The position numbers and the translations under genes were made by a program. Below the pieces are notes generated by a model. It searched no databases. It saw only the letters and a list, made by a program, of their open reading frames with translations, and was not told the DNA's origin. Positions 49,101 through 60,563 of a stretch of 64,000 nt of DNA are shown in pieces (the first letter of the stretch is position 1; each line of letters opens with the position of its first letter). The stretch is from the NCBI RefSeq assembly GCF_000327385.1, contig NW_008709715.1, forward strand, positions 4,052,345-4,116,344, in the 5' to 3' direction. Origin of the DNA: Lottia gigantea. Taxonomy: Eukaryota > Mollusca > Gastropoda > Lottiidae.

Positions 49101-52100
49101 TGAGAATAGTATTATTGTCACTCTTGTTGAGAGTGAAAATGCAAACAGCTTGAAACAAAATTGAGAATATTATAAGCAAACCATCAGTATTGGATTCTTG
49201 AGTAAATAAACCAATTTTGAGTCTTCATCACTACAAGTAATAAAAGCAAGACAATTCCTTTAATTAAAATTTTGTCCAAAGTGGGGCATAATCGAGAATA
49301 AAGGTTGTATTGTAGTGGACTCCTCAAGTTTTTACACACACGGTTGTGAATTCAGCTTCAAATGTCAAAACTGGGAATTTTCATGGGTAGTAACCTATTG
49401 GTAACTTAATTTTTTTTTAGTTTCAAGAGAAAATCGAGACTCTAACTCATTGATTCGAAATCTGTCACCAACAGAGAAAAATCGTCAAAATTATATACAA
49501 GAATTAATCAACACAGAACAGACTTATATTGATGATATATCTTTTGTCAGAGAGGTAAGAATAACACTCGTAGGCTATATGTAAAAAAAGGCTGCTGTCT
49601 CTGTAATGTTTTATTTCTGGCAATGTCTGTCTGAATTTTCTTTATCAGGTTTACATGTAAAATATTTCATTTGGGTCTTTACAATTTGTAGAAAATGCTT
49701 CACTCCATTTCCTAGCCTAGAAGGGTTTAGGTCAGACCACACCACTAAAATTGACTTAAAAGGGTAGCTTTGGCAAAATTTTTATCATAACTTACACGTT
49801 TTCATTCCCAATTGGAACAGAAGCGTAGGATATAAAATCCATCTCATTTTCAAGTGTATGAGATTTGGTGCTTCTTCCTTTTAGAGTAGGAAATATGAAT
49901 TTGACACTGCTTTCTATTTCCAGGTATTTCAGAAACCATTAGTAGCTGCTAATGTCATCACAGAAGAAGAATCTCAACAATTATTTGTTAACCTACAAGA
50001 TCTGATCATCAGCAGTACCAAACTTATCAAGTAAGTATTCCTTTATAAAACTTTTTTATATTTTATTAGAAATATCAAGTAAATATTCTTTTATGATATT
50101 ACTTAGTAAAAATTTATATAACTTATCTTTGAAACTTATGTAGTAAGTATTTCTTTATTAAAAATATTAGTAAATATTCCTTTATGATATTACTTAGTAA
50201 AAATTTATATATCTTATCTTTGAAACTTATTTAGTAAGTATTTCTTTATTAAAGAAATGTTATATGTGAAATTTGTTTCAGTATTCTCAATCTATAATGT
50301 TATTGGTTATATGCCTTCTATAAATATAATTCATAAATTTGATTTTCCAGAGCTTTGAGAGTAAGAAAGAAAATGAGTGGTAAAGGAAAAGCTATTCATA
50401 TGATTGGTGATATCCTATGTGAAAATGTAAGTATCTTTAAACTCTTAGAATGATGAATATATAGACTGTGAATTGGACACAAAATTGAGTGAATTGTCAT
50501 GTGCAATATGCCATCTAACTTGAAGTGGAATTTCTATATGCTAACTCTCTTGTAATCTTGTCTGTAAAGAGTGGTTATTAAAACTGGCTGTGACCCATCA
50601 TTAATTTCTATAAATCATATATTTAGATAATCTATTTGTTATTTGTCAGAAAATGTTATAGATTTATTCAATAATATATCAGAGAAATGAATTGACACTG
50701 AATTTAAGAAATTGTTCCTTTATGATTTCAGTTACCACATATGACACCTTATGTTAGATTCTGTAGTTGTCAATTGACAGCAGCTGCTTTATTACAACAT
50801 AAATTTGATAATTTTCCTGCTTTTAATGAAGCCCACAGAGTAAGTATTTTCCTAACTTTGATGTGCTTTGACCATACTCTATTACTATGGGGATTTTTTT
50901 ATGAGTCCAACATCCATTATATATGCTGGGCTAAGATATTTTAGTAACGGAAATGTAACAAGAAGTAGACACGTTGGCTTCAGTGTTCAGGAAAAATGCA
51001 CACTCCATTTCATTTTCAAATTGCAGACACTAAGATAATTTCTTCAACTTTTTTTTATTTTAGCAATGTCTACAAGATCCAAGAACTAAAAACATGCCAT
51101 TAAGTAGTTTTCTGTTAAAACCAATGCAACGTATTACTAAATATCCTTTAATGATAAAACAGGTAGTGTAAATTTTGCTTGGGTTTCAGTCTGTTCTAAT
51201 GAATTACGTGTGTCCTCATGAGTGAGAATAAGCAAGACTTCTTTTATCATAACGGTCAAAATTGCTACTCTTTCAGCATAAGGATAAAGGAACAAATCAA
51301 GCACTACATTTTAAGCATAATTTTAGCCAAATTTATCCTTTCCAAATTAAATTTATAGGAAGTAAAGGAAGAGAAAAAGCGTTGTATTAGGAGGTTTAAG
51401 TATTTTCACATAAGAAAATCACTTAAATCCATTAAAAGGTAATTGATGTTCAATACATAATACTGTTTCTTGCTTGTTTAAGATATTGAAATATACACCA
51501 GAAGATCATGCTGATTACCAAAATCTAGTGGATGCTTTATCTAGAGCTGAAGAACTGTGTAGTCAGGTTAATGAAGGTGTTCGAGAGAAGGATAACTCAG
51601 ACCAACTAGAATGGATACAAAAACATGTACATTGTGATAATATACCTGAAAAAATTACTTTTAATTCTGTTACTAATAGTGTTGGTCCTAGAAAACTACT
51701 ACATTCTAGTCTGCTGTATAAGGTAAGGACGTGCAGTTACTGTAATTATGGCTGTACACAATATTTACCGTTGTTATTTTGGGGGGTTGATTTGAGTCTT
51801 GAATATAATAATGTAAATAATCAGTGCCAAAAATGTACAAAAACTGCATAATTCATTCAAAAATATCTAAGCTTATATGGTAGTGTCTCCAGAAAAGACA
51901 ACTCATATTTTTAACTTTCAAAAGCTGATAATTCTGGACGCACATGGATTTGAGGGCTCAATTTTTAACGGTGAAGTGTGAACACTATTAGAGATTGGTT
52001 TAGCTAAAAAATATTCTTGACTACGATATGATTGGTAAAAAATATGGTGCATCTGTCCCTTTAAGTTTATAGGGCTTTCATGGAAAGAAAGTCATATGTA

Positions 52101-55100
52101 AATTCAAAGCTGGGCTGATAAATATCCTAATAGTGTATGGCTAATACATTGTGCAAAGCGGGACAATTGCTCTTATTTTATTTCAACTGTTGAGAGATCT
52201 CTATGTACAGCACAGTTACAAACAGGCTATTTTCCAATCCAAGCCAGCAAACATCTAACCTACAAGTACAATGCTGGTCTATATAGAGAGCTTACTTCAA
52301 TATTCAAACATATTGTTATTCATTGAGAAACCCTATCTTTTCTAGGTGAAGAGTAATAAAGAGTTGATGGGATTTTTATTTAATGATTTTCTACTATTAA
52401 CTCAACCATCTAAATCATTAGGCAACAATATATCTTCTCATATGTTATTTAGTCCCAAGAGTACTTTACATTTTAAAATCTATAAAACAGTAAGTTTTCC
52501 ACTTTTTAAAACATTTTATAGATTTCAACAAATCAGGTGGTCCAGGTTGCAATATGATTTGAAGTGTCATTCGATTCAATTCATTCTATTGAAATGATAA
52601 TTTACTGTCTTCTTACTCTTGTTGTTAAATCAAATTTTATTTATATTTCTCATGCACAGCTGTAACTTGGGTCTTATTTCTATGAGGCAAAATCTCTGTT
52701 TGCTTACAGAAGCTCCTAGCTCTGACTTTAATGTAGACTTAGACATCAAATCAGCTATATTTTAAGCGGATATTGTATTTATATCTATAATTTATAATTT
52801 ATCTGTCTCATTTGTCTATATATTATGGCACTGTCATGTGATTTGGAAAATCAGCTTCATATTGATACTGATAGTCTAAGAGAGTCTTGTTATACTGACT
52901 ATATACTGTATATTTTTACTATCTTTCAGCCCATGTTATTAACTGATATAACATTACGGAAACCAACAGAAGAAGATTCAGATTCTTGTCATTTTCAAGT
53001 CTGTCATACAGATAGAATCTTTAATTTTAGAGCATTAACAGAAACTGAAAGGTATTTAGATTCACTTTCTTCAAGTTTCTTAAGTGTATTAGATTTCACT
53101 AGACAATATTGATTAGCAAAAATTAGTAATATACTATTAAATGAGTCTACTGGTACTAAATAGGTGATAATGGAGTAATGTGCATTGTACATTGAACTAA
53201 AGAAAAGACTTACAAAATATTCATCAGTGGTCCTCAATGGAGGTACTCTTATTCTTTCAGTCTGAAAAGCTATCGGTTATAAATAAATACATTTTGATAT
53301 CATTAGATTTTTGGTCCCATGTGTCCTTTATGAATCTATTTTAGATCCTAAAAGCTTCCTTTTATTAATCATCCCTGAACAGATTTGTAGAAATGCTGAT
53401 ATGATATTTGATTGCTTTTTCTGAACATTTCCCCTCCTCCATTCTGCCCTTACTTAGAGATGATACAAATCCACTTTGAGTAAAGTTTTATGTATTTATT
53501 CATGATATTGATTTGATACACATAAGTTAAATTTTATTGGTTTGGCAATCATTTAGAAGATAAATATTTTGCCCGTTTCAGAGATCTATGGAGTAAACAT
53601 TTAGAAAGGGCTGTTAATCAACATAAAAAAACTGTACAGAAAAAAATAGAAAGAGCTCATTCAAGTAGGTTGACTTTTTATTGTGTTGATATGACATTGG
53701 TGTAATATCTAAAAATTCTTATCCTTAATGACAGAGTTAAGATATTTTGCTTTTGACAACCTTTTGGTTGAAATTGATTTTGAAATTGAATTTCAGATAT
53801 AGTTGCCAATCGAGCAAAATCTTGATTTCAAATCATCTTGTACTAAGATTTTTAATTTCTATGACATTTCTCCTTATTCATGAATATACTTTGTATCTTT
53901 GAATTTTGAACTTTTGATATTATAGGGATTCAAAAGAGGTTTTCTCACCTTAGCATTAGCATGACATTACTATCTGGTCAATTTGTTTGATGAGTTTTCG
54001 ATTTGAAGTAAACAGGATCCAAGAATATACAAGCAGCATCGTTGCTCATACATTGGAAAGAAATCCTCTCTTAATCCTATTTATGAGTACCTATGTTCAA
54101 AAGCCGCAAAAAATTTTACCTTGTCCAATTTAATGATATTAAATTCTGAATAAATAGCTTCAATGAAAATCAAGGCTGTTGGTAGACTTTTGGTAATAAT
54201 ACTGGAAGGTATAGGTCTACAATCTACACATAATACTGGTAAGACCTAGTCTACAAGACAGCATGATGTTTCTTTTATTAGTAACAGACTAGCATGGATG
54301 GTTTTGTTTCTGTTAATCTTAGACTTTTTATTTCAGTTGATTGCTGATATTAGATAATCTTTTAATCTCATAATTTGCTTGGAAAACCATGTCCATCAAA
54401 TTTTTGGGTAAAATTATTTGGAAGTTCTAAAATTGTTATATTTACATGTTTTTACCTCAAATTTTTGCATAAAAAATTCACATTTTTAGATGAATTAAAC
54501 AGCAACAAACTTTTAAGAAGAATTTGTGTAATCAATTTAGTACGGNNNNNNNNNNNNNNNNNNNNNNNNNNNNNNNNNNNNNNNNNNNNNNNNNNNNNNN
54601 NNNNNNNNNNNNNNNNNNNNNNNNNNNNNNNNNNNNNNNNNNNNNNNNNNNNNNNNNNNNNNNNNNNNNNNNNNNNNNNNNNNNNNNNNNNNNNNNNNNN
54701 NNNNNNNNNNNNNNNNNNNNNNNNNNNNNNNNNAATAATAAATAAATATGTTTNCAATTGCGCCTTAGGGGCTCCGTAATTTAGCAAATATTTATTTGGT
54801 AATTTTATTACGTTCAGTGAGATTTTGATTTTATAATTGAGGAGTCTTTGCGGATTCTGGATTTTTTATTTCAAAATATGGCCATAATTTTACCAGTTTG
54901 AATTTCAGCATGAGTTACACAATTTTAGAATTCCAGTTAAGTTTAACCCTGATAGTTGATTTGTTTCACCTCATCATTAACCCTGTTCTTTAGAATGACT
55001 TCTATATTTGGTCACAGAGATGCTTTGTTTTCTAAACTGTTAATAGAAAAAATTGATATGTTTGCGATCTCTAATATAAGATTAAAATTTAAAAGAAATG

Positions 55101-57168
55101 AAACAATAACATGATGTTTATTTTCTAAAATGTTCTCGTTAAGGGGATCATCTTGATTGAACCCTTGATCTATTCAAACCTAAACTTTTATTTGATTGGA
55201 AAAATTTGCTGTGAAAAATGAAGCATTACAGTGGCCAAAATCAAACATGTATAACATCACCAAGCATGTTTTTAGTTTGTGTTATGTTTTTTTTCTTTCA
55301 CCCTATCTTAGTGAGGAGAACGCCTGGTGTAGGCAGGCTACTAGTGGTTATATTAGAAGGTTCCAATCTTAAAGCTAGTGACCAAAATGGTAGGCATTCA
55401 ACATTCTTTTAGCATTGAAAACCTGGCTCCCATACTGGTACAGACGTCAGTGTTGAAATTTTGATTCCCTTCCGGGTATCGCTTTCAGCATTATTATTCT
55501 GGTTTCCTGCCTGACACTCCCCAGAATTAAAAACATGGTTCCCTCAAAGTCATTTGCACCTTTTTCTATTATTCTTTCATTATCTTTCACAGTTCAGAAT
55601 TCACCTTTTTGGCCCCTTATATAGATATATGATAAACATTTATTGAACCTCTTTGATACCATACTTTGAACTTTTATCAGCCTCTATTGAAGGCCCCTGA
55701 AGGTATCTTGTCTCACAAGTCTTCTAACAAGGAACAAAATATACGCATGAAATCATTATTCTGACATATCAATATAATAATCAAGCATGAAATTAATATT
55801 AATGTAGCACTTTTAATATTCTTTTATTACTGAGTAGATGAGATTTATTTTTTAACTTTTAATATTTACTGCATGTATCTAGGAAATAGACTTCAAAGAA
55901 GACTGTCATTAGGCTTCATTTTAAACAAATGATTATAACATTTGTCCCAAAAACCAACTTTTGGTATAAAAATTTATTTGTCAGTACTTCATTCTTCAAA
56001 TATGAAGTTGATTCGAAATATGTTGTGGGGTGCCACATTTTCATAGGATTTTACTCAAGAAACATCCTGCTTTTAAAAGTTTGAAAGTATCAGCCTTGTT
56101 TGTAAGATGATGTCAAGTTAATTCTAGATTTTGAATGGAGTCACTCAAGGAAAAAATTCAAAACAATGCATCAAGATCTATATTTTTATCAGATTGAAGT
56201 AAAGTCCACTAAATTCTAACATGTCTCAAAGGTAGGATAGTTTTTATAAATGTCTGTCTAATAAAGTAATGAAGTTTCATGTATTTTCCATTTATAGGTA
56301 AAAGTGATCCATATTGTGAAGTGAGTATGGGTTCTCAAGAACACAGAACTAAAGTAGTTCCAGGAACTCTGAATCCTAAATGGAATAATTCCATGCAGTT
56401 TACTATAAAAGATTTAAATCAAGATGTATTATGTATCTCAGTATTTGATCAAGATATTTATTCACCAAATGGTAAGTTGAAGACTAAATTTGACCTTTTC
56501 CCCATAATTACTGTCCTTGTTGCCAGTTAAGCAGGGAATGCACACTCTGAAACTAATTTTTCCAATTTGTCACTGCATATGGCTAATGGCTTTTTCCAAG
56601 AAGGTTTAACTTATACAAAAAAAAAATGTTAAAATTAAAGCTACCATGTTTTGCTTATAAGTATTGTGGTCATTCCCAATTGAATTTAATGAACATGATA
56701 GCTTTAATTGAAAATTACCTTTCTCTTAAAGAAAAATGATTTTAGATTTTGTGTCATTTATTGATTAGATACACATACAGATATACGTAATTTAACCTTT
56801 TTTTTTTATAGTACTTGATTGAAAGCATTTATTTTATTGAATAAGAAGTAAAGTAGTGTTATATAAGCTTTCCAGATTTTAAAAAAAAAAACAAATGACT
56901 GAACATATGATGCATCTGCAAAGAATTAAAAAATGGTTTTAATTTTAGATTTCAAGTATCTCGTGGTAAATCAATCTTATCACTATTATTTTTTTTATTT
57001 GTTGTGTTTTTTTTTTTAGATTTTCTAGGAAGAACTGAAATCCGTGTGAAAGAAGTATTAGCTGAAAGTAAAGCTAGAAGAGGTCCTATAACTAAAAGAT
57101 TAACATTATTAGAAGTAGATAGTGGGGAAGTGGTAGTTAAATTAGATTTACAATTATATGAGACTTAG
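31015..57168 (+). CDS. ITSN: intersectin (long form)
   Basis: About 42 coding exons, every junction GT-AG and phase-compatible, giving 2172 aa (human ITSN1-L is 1721). Intersectin is a cytoplasmic scaffold of clathrin endocytosis and, in its long form, a Cdc42 guanine-nucleotide exchange factor. Order: EH1 (about 10-92), EH2 (198-285), coiled coil (353-672), SH3-A (737-800), SH3-B (858-910), SH3-C (950-1004), a 479-residue insert (1007-1485), SH3-D (1495-1553), SH3-E (1609-1663), DH (1680-1885), PH (1895-2030), C2 (2045-2172). The start ATG (ACAATGG) follows a 5' UTR acceptor at 30952 and begins [20 protein letters not shown]. Exon lists are in the module entries below. The family has one copy in most invertebrates, so this is probably the pro-orthologue of ITSN1 and ITSN2. 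Confidence 0.96.
34510..36880 (+). other. ITSN exons 10-15: coiled-coil region
   Basis: Exons 34510-34660, 34876-34987, 35243-35392, 35772-35997, 36181-36320, 36702-36880. They encode about 320 residues starting [14 protein letters not shown] (human VTFEDKKRENFERG), then charged heptads rich in E, K, R and Q ([32 protein letters not shown]). In vertebrate intersectin this region mediates dimerisation and binding to Eps15 and SNAP proteins. Confidence 0.93.
37310..40466 (+). other. ITSN exons 16-24: SH3-A, SH3-B, SH3-C
   Basis: Exons 37310-37335, 37545-37712, 38240-38322, 38546-38682, 38917-39037, 39176-39322, 39645-39700, 39970-40064, 40297-40466. SH3-[42 protein letters not shown]3-[43 protein letters not shown]3-[40 protein letters not shown]. 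The ALYDF-type, WW/WF and P.(A/S)YV ligand-groove residues are all present. In the family these bind proline-rich tails of dynamin, synaptojanin and N-WASP. Exon 17 is Ser/Thr/Asn-rich with WFDF and NWATAF; exon 20 has the non-consensus donor GTTGGT. Confidence 0.93.
40849..42285 (+). other. ITSN exon 25: 479-residue insert between SH3-C and SH3-D
   Basis: One 1437-bp phase-0 exon, the largest in the gene; human ITSN1 has only a short linker here. It is Ser/Thr/Pro-rich and probably disordered. It has five copies of a motif of the type [12 protein letters not shown] (variants with GPYQHF, EPYDCF, DPYESLR twice, DPYASLR) and four DPF motifs ([16 protein letters not shown]). DPF peptides are known ligands of the AP-2 alpha ear, and YESL/YASL fit the YxxPhi shape, so an added adaptor-binding tether is a reasonable inference. 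Donor GAG|GTGTGG is weak; reading on ends soon at TGA (42321). Confidence 0.9.
42307..42471. mobile_element. hAT-type MITE just after ITSN exon 25
   Basis: Perfect 20-bp inverted repeats AAAGCATGGAATGAATTCAT (42308-42327) and its complement (42450-42469), flanked by the 8-bp direct repeat TCTTTAGT (42299-42306 and 42472-42479). An 8-bp duplication is the hAT signature. The element starts 21 bp past the splice donor. No coding capacity. Confidence 0.75.
42858..44325 (+). other. ITSN exons 26-30: SH3-D and SH3-E
   Basis: Exons 42858-42885, 43052-43173, 43448-43561, 43747-43849, 44143-44325. SH3-[49 protein letters not shown], nearly identical in layout to human ([28 protein letters not shown]). 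SH3-[40 protein letters not shown]. In vertebrates SH3-E contacts the DH domain and restrains exchange activity. Exon 29 is a Ser/Thr-rich linker. Confidence 0.94.
44326..49420 (+). other. ITSN intron 30 (5.1 kb), short/long isoform switch
   Basis: The longest intron separates SH3-E from the DH domain, as at the vertebrate ITSN-S/ITSN-L split. Apart from a candidate terminal exon from 44915 it is AT-rich without recognisable repeats. A 58-codon frame near 48680-48866 ([20 protein letters not shown]) follows an acceptor-like CAG but cannot be joined in frame to exon 30. Confidence 0.6.
44915..47266 (+). other. candidate terminal exon of a short intersectin isoform
   Basis: TTATTTTCTCTCTTCAG|GATAGTGC at 44914 is a strong acceptor. 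Exon 30 ends with one base of a codon (TCT T), so joining to GA creates TGA at the junction: the protein would stop after YTDNS (1668 aa) and lack DH-PH-C2. AATAAA signals occur at 47261 and 47830. Read-through of the exon 30 donor would instead add CKYSLLL and stop. Vertebrate ITSN-S ends at the same place. The exon's 3' end is a guess. Confidence 0.45.
49421..51722 (+). other. ITSN exons 31-36: DH (RhoGEF) domain
   Basis: Exons 49421-49554, 49924-50030, 50351-50426, 50732-50839, 51064-51162, 51483-51722. Conserved blocks: [19 protein letters not shown] (CR1), [40 protein letters not shown] (CR3; human [20 protein letters not shown]) and [20 protein letters not shown]. The catalytic DH fold of intersectin-L activates Cdc42; the CR1 glutamate and CR3 helix are intact, so activity is expected. 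The last exon also begins the PH domain ([19 protein letters not shown]). Confidence 0.94.
50041..50262 (+). repeat. 91-bp tandem duplication in ITSN intron 32
   Basis: AAATATTCYTTTATGATATT.. begins at 50081 and again at 50172, a 91-bp period repeated about twice. Within it TAGTAAGTATTTCTTTATTA recurs and resembles the true exon 32 donor at 50031 (CAAGTAAGTATTCCTTTATA), suggesting that the repeat grew from the splice-site region. Confidence 0.8.
52346..53664 (+). other. ITSN exons 37-39: PH domain
   Basis: Exons 52346-52489, 52930-53051, 53582-53664. [19 protein letters not shown] matches human [19 protein letters not shown], then VFSPKS-like [31 protein letters not shown] and [16 protein letters not shown]. 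The PH domain beside DH binds phosphoinositides and tunes the exchange reaction. The last exon forms the charged linker ([14 protein letters not shown]) to C2 and ends with one base of the next codon. Confidence 0.93.
54158..54238 (+). other. ITSN alternative C2 exon 40a
   Basis: 81 bp between TAAATAG and GTAAGA, phase 1 in and phase 1 out (2+78+1), open in that frame only as [20 protein letters not shown] then LQSTHNT. It is homologous to exon 40b at 55312, sharing (A/G)VGRLLV(I/V)ILEG, and both would be followed by GKSDPYCEV of exon 41. The upstream pyrimidine tract is weak (AT-rich), so use may be regulated. No splice evidence beyond sequence. Confidence 0.7.
54546..54733. other. assembly gap (188 N, plus one N at 54754)
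   Basis: Run of N in ITSN between the two alternative C2 exons. The true length and content are unknown, so a further alternative exon here cannot be excluded. Frames spanning it are artefacts. Confidence 0.99.
55312..57168 (+). other. ITSN exons 40b-42: C2 domain and stop
   Basis: Exons 55312-55389, 56298-56471, 57020-57168. Exon 40b ([20 protein letters not shown]) follows a long pyrimidine tract. Exon 41: [48 protein letters not shown]. Exon 42: [14 protein letters not shown] and [10 protein letters not shown], then TAG. Human has GKSNPYCEVTMGSQ and [10 protein letters not shown]. The C2 aspartates (SDPYCEV, FDQD) are present, so calcium-dependent lipid binding is possible. Confidence 0.94.
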
Positions 57169-57521
57169 TGACTTGTTGCATTTCAATCTTTGACATTGTT
57201 GTTTTATGTAGAATAGTACAGTGGTTATTGGTATACTATTTCAACAATTGGATTTCAGCTCAAGATCAGACGACATCCCACAGTCAAGTTTGACCTGATG
57301 ACACAATTTTTGTTCAAAATATTTGTTTTGCTACTAGTTAGAACTCAATCTGATCTGCAGTCACTACTAGTGCATATTGTACAGGAAACAGATGTAAGAT
57401 TTGTTCAGCTGAGAAAGAGTTCTATCACTGGTAAATCAAATATCTAGAAAAATATATATCTTAATGGAAGAAATTAAAACAGCAGACATGTCCATGAAGA
57501 GCCTGATTATTAAGAGAAAAC

Positions 57522-57527
57522 AATAAA
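57522..57527 (+). terminator. ITSN poly(A) signal candidate
   Basis: AATAAA 354 bp after the ITSN stop; another AATAAA lies near 57568. Confidence 0.5.
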
Positions 57528-59149
57528 TAGTTTAATTTTGACAAAGTTTAAGTTTAAGTTAATGTTAATAAATGTTGTATGACCTCTGAATAGAAACTTT
57601 CTGATTTTATGCGGCCATTGTTGTAAATACATATATATGGAATCAGTGCTGGCATTTAAGATTAATTATGTACATATAATGTACATGTGATCATGCATTT
57701 AAACTTTGGGATTCTTTTTGATAATTTTGCAAAAGTGGTATACTGCTTCACTTTCAGTATTTAGGATTTTTTTGTGTGTTATAAAGTGGTTTGGAAATAG
57801 TGCAAAACCTTGTCTGTAGTCTCAAAGGATGCCTTGCACATTGCCTAAACATATTTTGTCTTCAGTTTTAAGGGAAATAAGATGATCCTCGAAAAGACTA
57901 AATTGAAAAAAAAACCCAAAAGACTATATTGTTGTAATGTTAGTCATTCTTCTTGTAATGATGTTCCATATTCATACATTAACAAATACAAAGTGACCTT
58001 TTGTTAATGTTTTATCAAAATCATACCTCAGCTTTGGATGCCTTTCTAATTGTCTGCTATAGGTTAATATATGTTGTACAACATGTTTTTATGCTTTCAC
58101 AGCATCCAAAAAATTTCTTATCATTGTTATTTAAATTGTTCATATTTATCCAAAATTTGATTTGTTATTTAGCAATATTTGAATGTCTTATCTGACTTTT
58201 GTTCCAAACATTATTGAGCTGTTTTTATACATGGAAATGTGGACGTTTTTTGTCGTCGCCCCTGTCTGTCTGTACGGCTTTTTGACTTCAAATATGTTCA
58301 AATATGAATTAGCTCATAACAATGAAATTTCAATTTTGATAGTGTGGTAAATTACGTTACGTTAAGCTAGAATATACCAATGATCATAAGATATGAACAA
58401 TCAGGCTAATAGGGACCTACTGTGATATAAATAACTTGTTTTGCTCATAGTAAATGTCTATATTTATAAAACTCCAATAACTATGCTCAAAAATGCATCC
58501 AGAGATCTATTCTTTAAGAGAATAGGTATAAAGGTTCAAGTATTTATAAGATAAATTAGTCAGTATTTTCACATAAAAATAACATTTTCATCTGAATATT
58601 TGCTTTACCATTCCATAGAGCAGATATCTATATCACTTTACATAAAAATATAAAATAAAAATTGAGCCTCTTGTTTACCACAATTTGGAAAACTTTATGT
58701 GGCAACTTAGACTGTTATCAATTCCACTTATTATGAAGTTATAACCAATGCGGTCATGACTTCTGTAATTTGTGAATATAATGTGGATAATGCTGGTAAA
58801 TCAGATGTTTAGATGGTGCTATGTCTCTTAAATGCTTCTTGTATAAGACTTCAGGCACTATAGCTCGGAGCTCCAAGCTTTGATGGACTTTTTCTATTTT
58901 TGAAAATATTCCCTTTCTCTTTTACAATTCTATGAAGCGACATGCTTATCCAGTGGCGTATTTAAGCAGTAACTCTTGAGCTGTAGATATTATGTTTAGA
59001 GGATTTTGTTGTGATCTTATTTTATGGAACTGAATTTAGATAAGATCTTGCAATGAAAAAATAGATATTCTTAACCTAGTCTTTTTATTCCAAGCACTGT
59101 TATGTAAAATAAAAGCAAATATAGACAATACAGCATTATAATCATTATT

Positions 59150-59385
59150 TAGTAGATGTTAGTTACAATATTATGTTTTACAATTTAATATTATGTTTTA
59201 CAATATAATACGATGTGTTATAATATCATGTTACAATATGATAACATGCGTTATGTAATATCATATGTTATGATTTGATATGTGTGACAATATATTTTCA
59301 TGTGTTACTATACAATATAGTGCATTATTATATAATATCATGTTACAATATTATTTCATGTGTTACAATATCATGTGTTCTATTC
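59150..59385. repeat. AT-rich degenerate tandem repeat
   Basis: Repeated ATATCATGTGTTACAATAT-type motifs of roughly 20-30 bp. No clear fixed period. Confidence 0.6.
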
Positions 59386-60500
59386 TGTTGCATTTAAGAA
59401 AAATAATTGTTCAGGAGATATTATTCTATTGTATTTACATTTATATCTATATCTATATCTTCTCTTATCATGTATTATTATAGTAATTGGCTCACATAGG
59501 AGTTCATAATTTTGTAAATCTAAAAGTGAATTTTTTTTAAATGAAACAGTGCTATATGTGGAGTTATTTATATGCACTCCAAATTAAAGAGATTCAAATT
59601 TAATTTTTCATATATGATATTCATATTTTGCATTTCTCCATTTTCCTTTATTACTGCAGCTAACTTCAAGCTTGAAGATCATTAATTTGCTATCTTATAA
59701 CCTTCTTTAGTGTTTTTTTTTTCATTGGGGTCTGACAACTCATCTGTTTAATTTAGTTTCAATATCTTAAAATATGTTTTAAACCATGTTACATCTATGC
59801 ACATTTTCGTACATGTAATTTGTTTTATATGACTAGCTTATTCAAGTTGCCAAAATCCTTGATGTAGGTACTATTTTGAGTTTTTGTTGCAAATTTGGTT
59901 TGTAATTGACATTTGAATCATTTTTCTGAAGGCATTGACTTTGTTAGTAGACGCTTTTATTGCCTATTTTAAATCTTTTTTACTTTCAAGATTGAAAACT
60001 CTGATGTACTGAGATTGTGTTTCATTAGAACCCATTTCATCAAACTACTTGTATAACAACCTATATATATCTTATATGTATCATATTGCTATAAGTATTA
60101 ATTAGAATATATAACTTGTTGGTTACATTATGTTACTCTAGTCAGTAACAAGTTATTTTAGTGAAGCAAACATTGATATTTGTGTGTATGTGTGAACATT
60201 CAAAACATTAACACGAGCAGTCAATTTTATTTTTAGGTTGTTTAGTTCTCAAAAGACAGATTACTGGTTTGATCATTACTATGGAAACTACCTAAACTAT
60301 AGTGGACTACTTGTTTTTATGTTTTGAATCACATCCTATGTGTACCAATATCTCGACTATATCAAGATAAAGTAGCCTACCTACTACCATCAGTGGGATC
60401 ACTAAGGCGTCCACAAGATATTTCTACACATCCAGTGATGATTCAAGACAGTCCACTAATTTGTTTGAACAACATATAGAAGCGAGGAGCACATATAACC

Positions 60501-60563
60501 AAACACAAGACAATATTAACTTTATAAGGTTAGGCACATGTTCCATAATATTGTCTTGTGTTT
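60501..60563. repeat. perfect 17-bp inverted repeat, 29-nt loop
   Basis: AAACACAAGACAATATT (60501-60517) pairs perfectly with 60547-60563. It accounts for overlapping open frames on both strands here. No target duplication seen; it could be a small hairpin or a MITE core. Confidence 0.8.
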
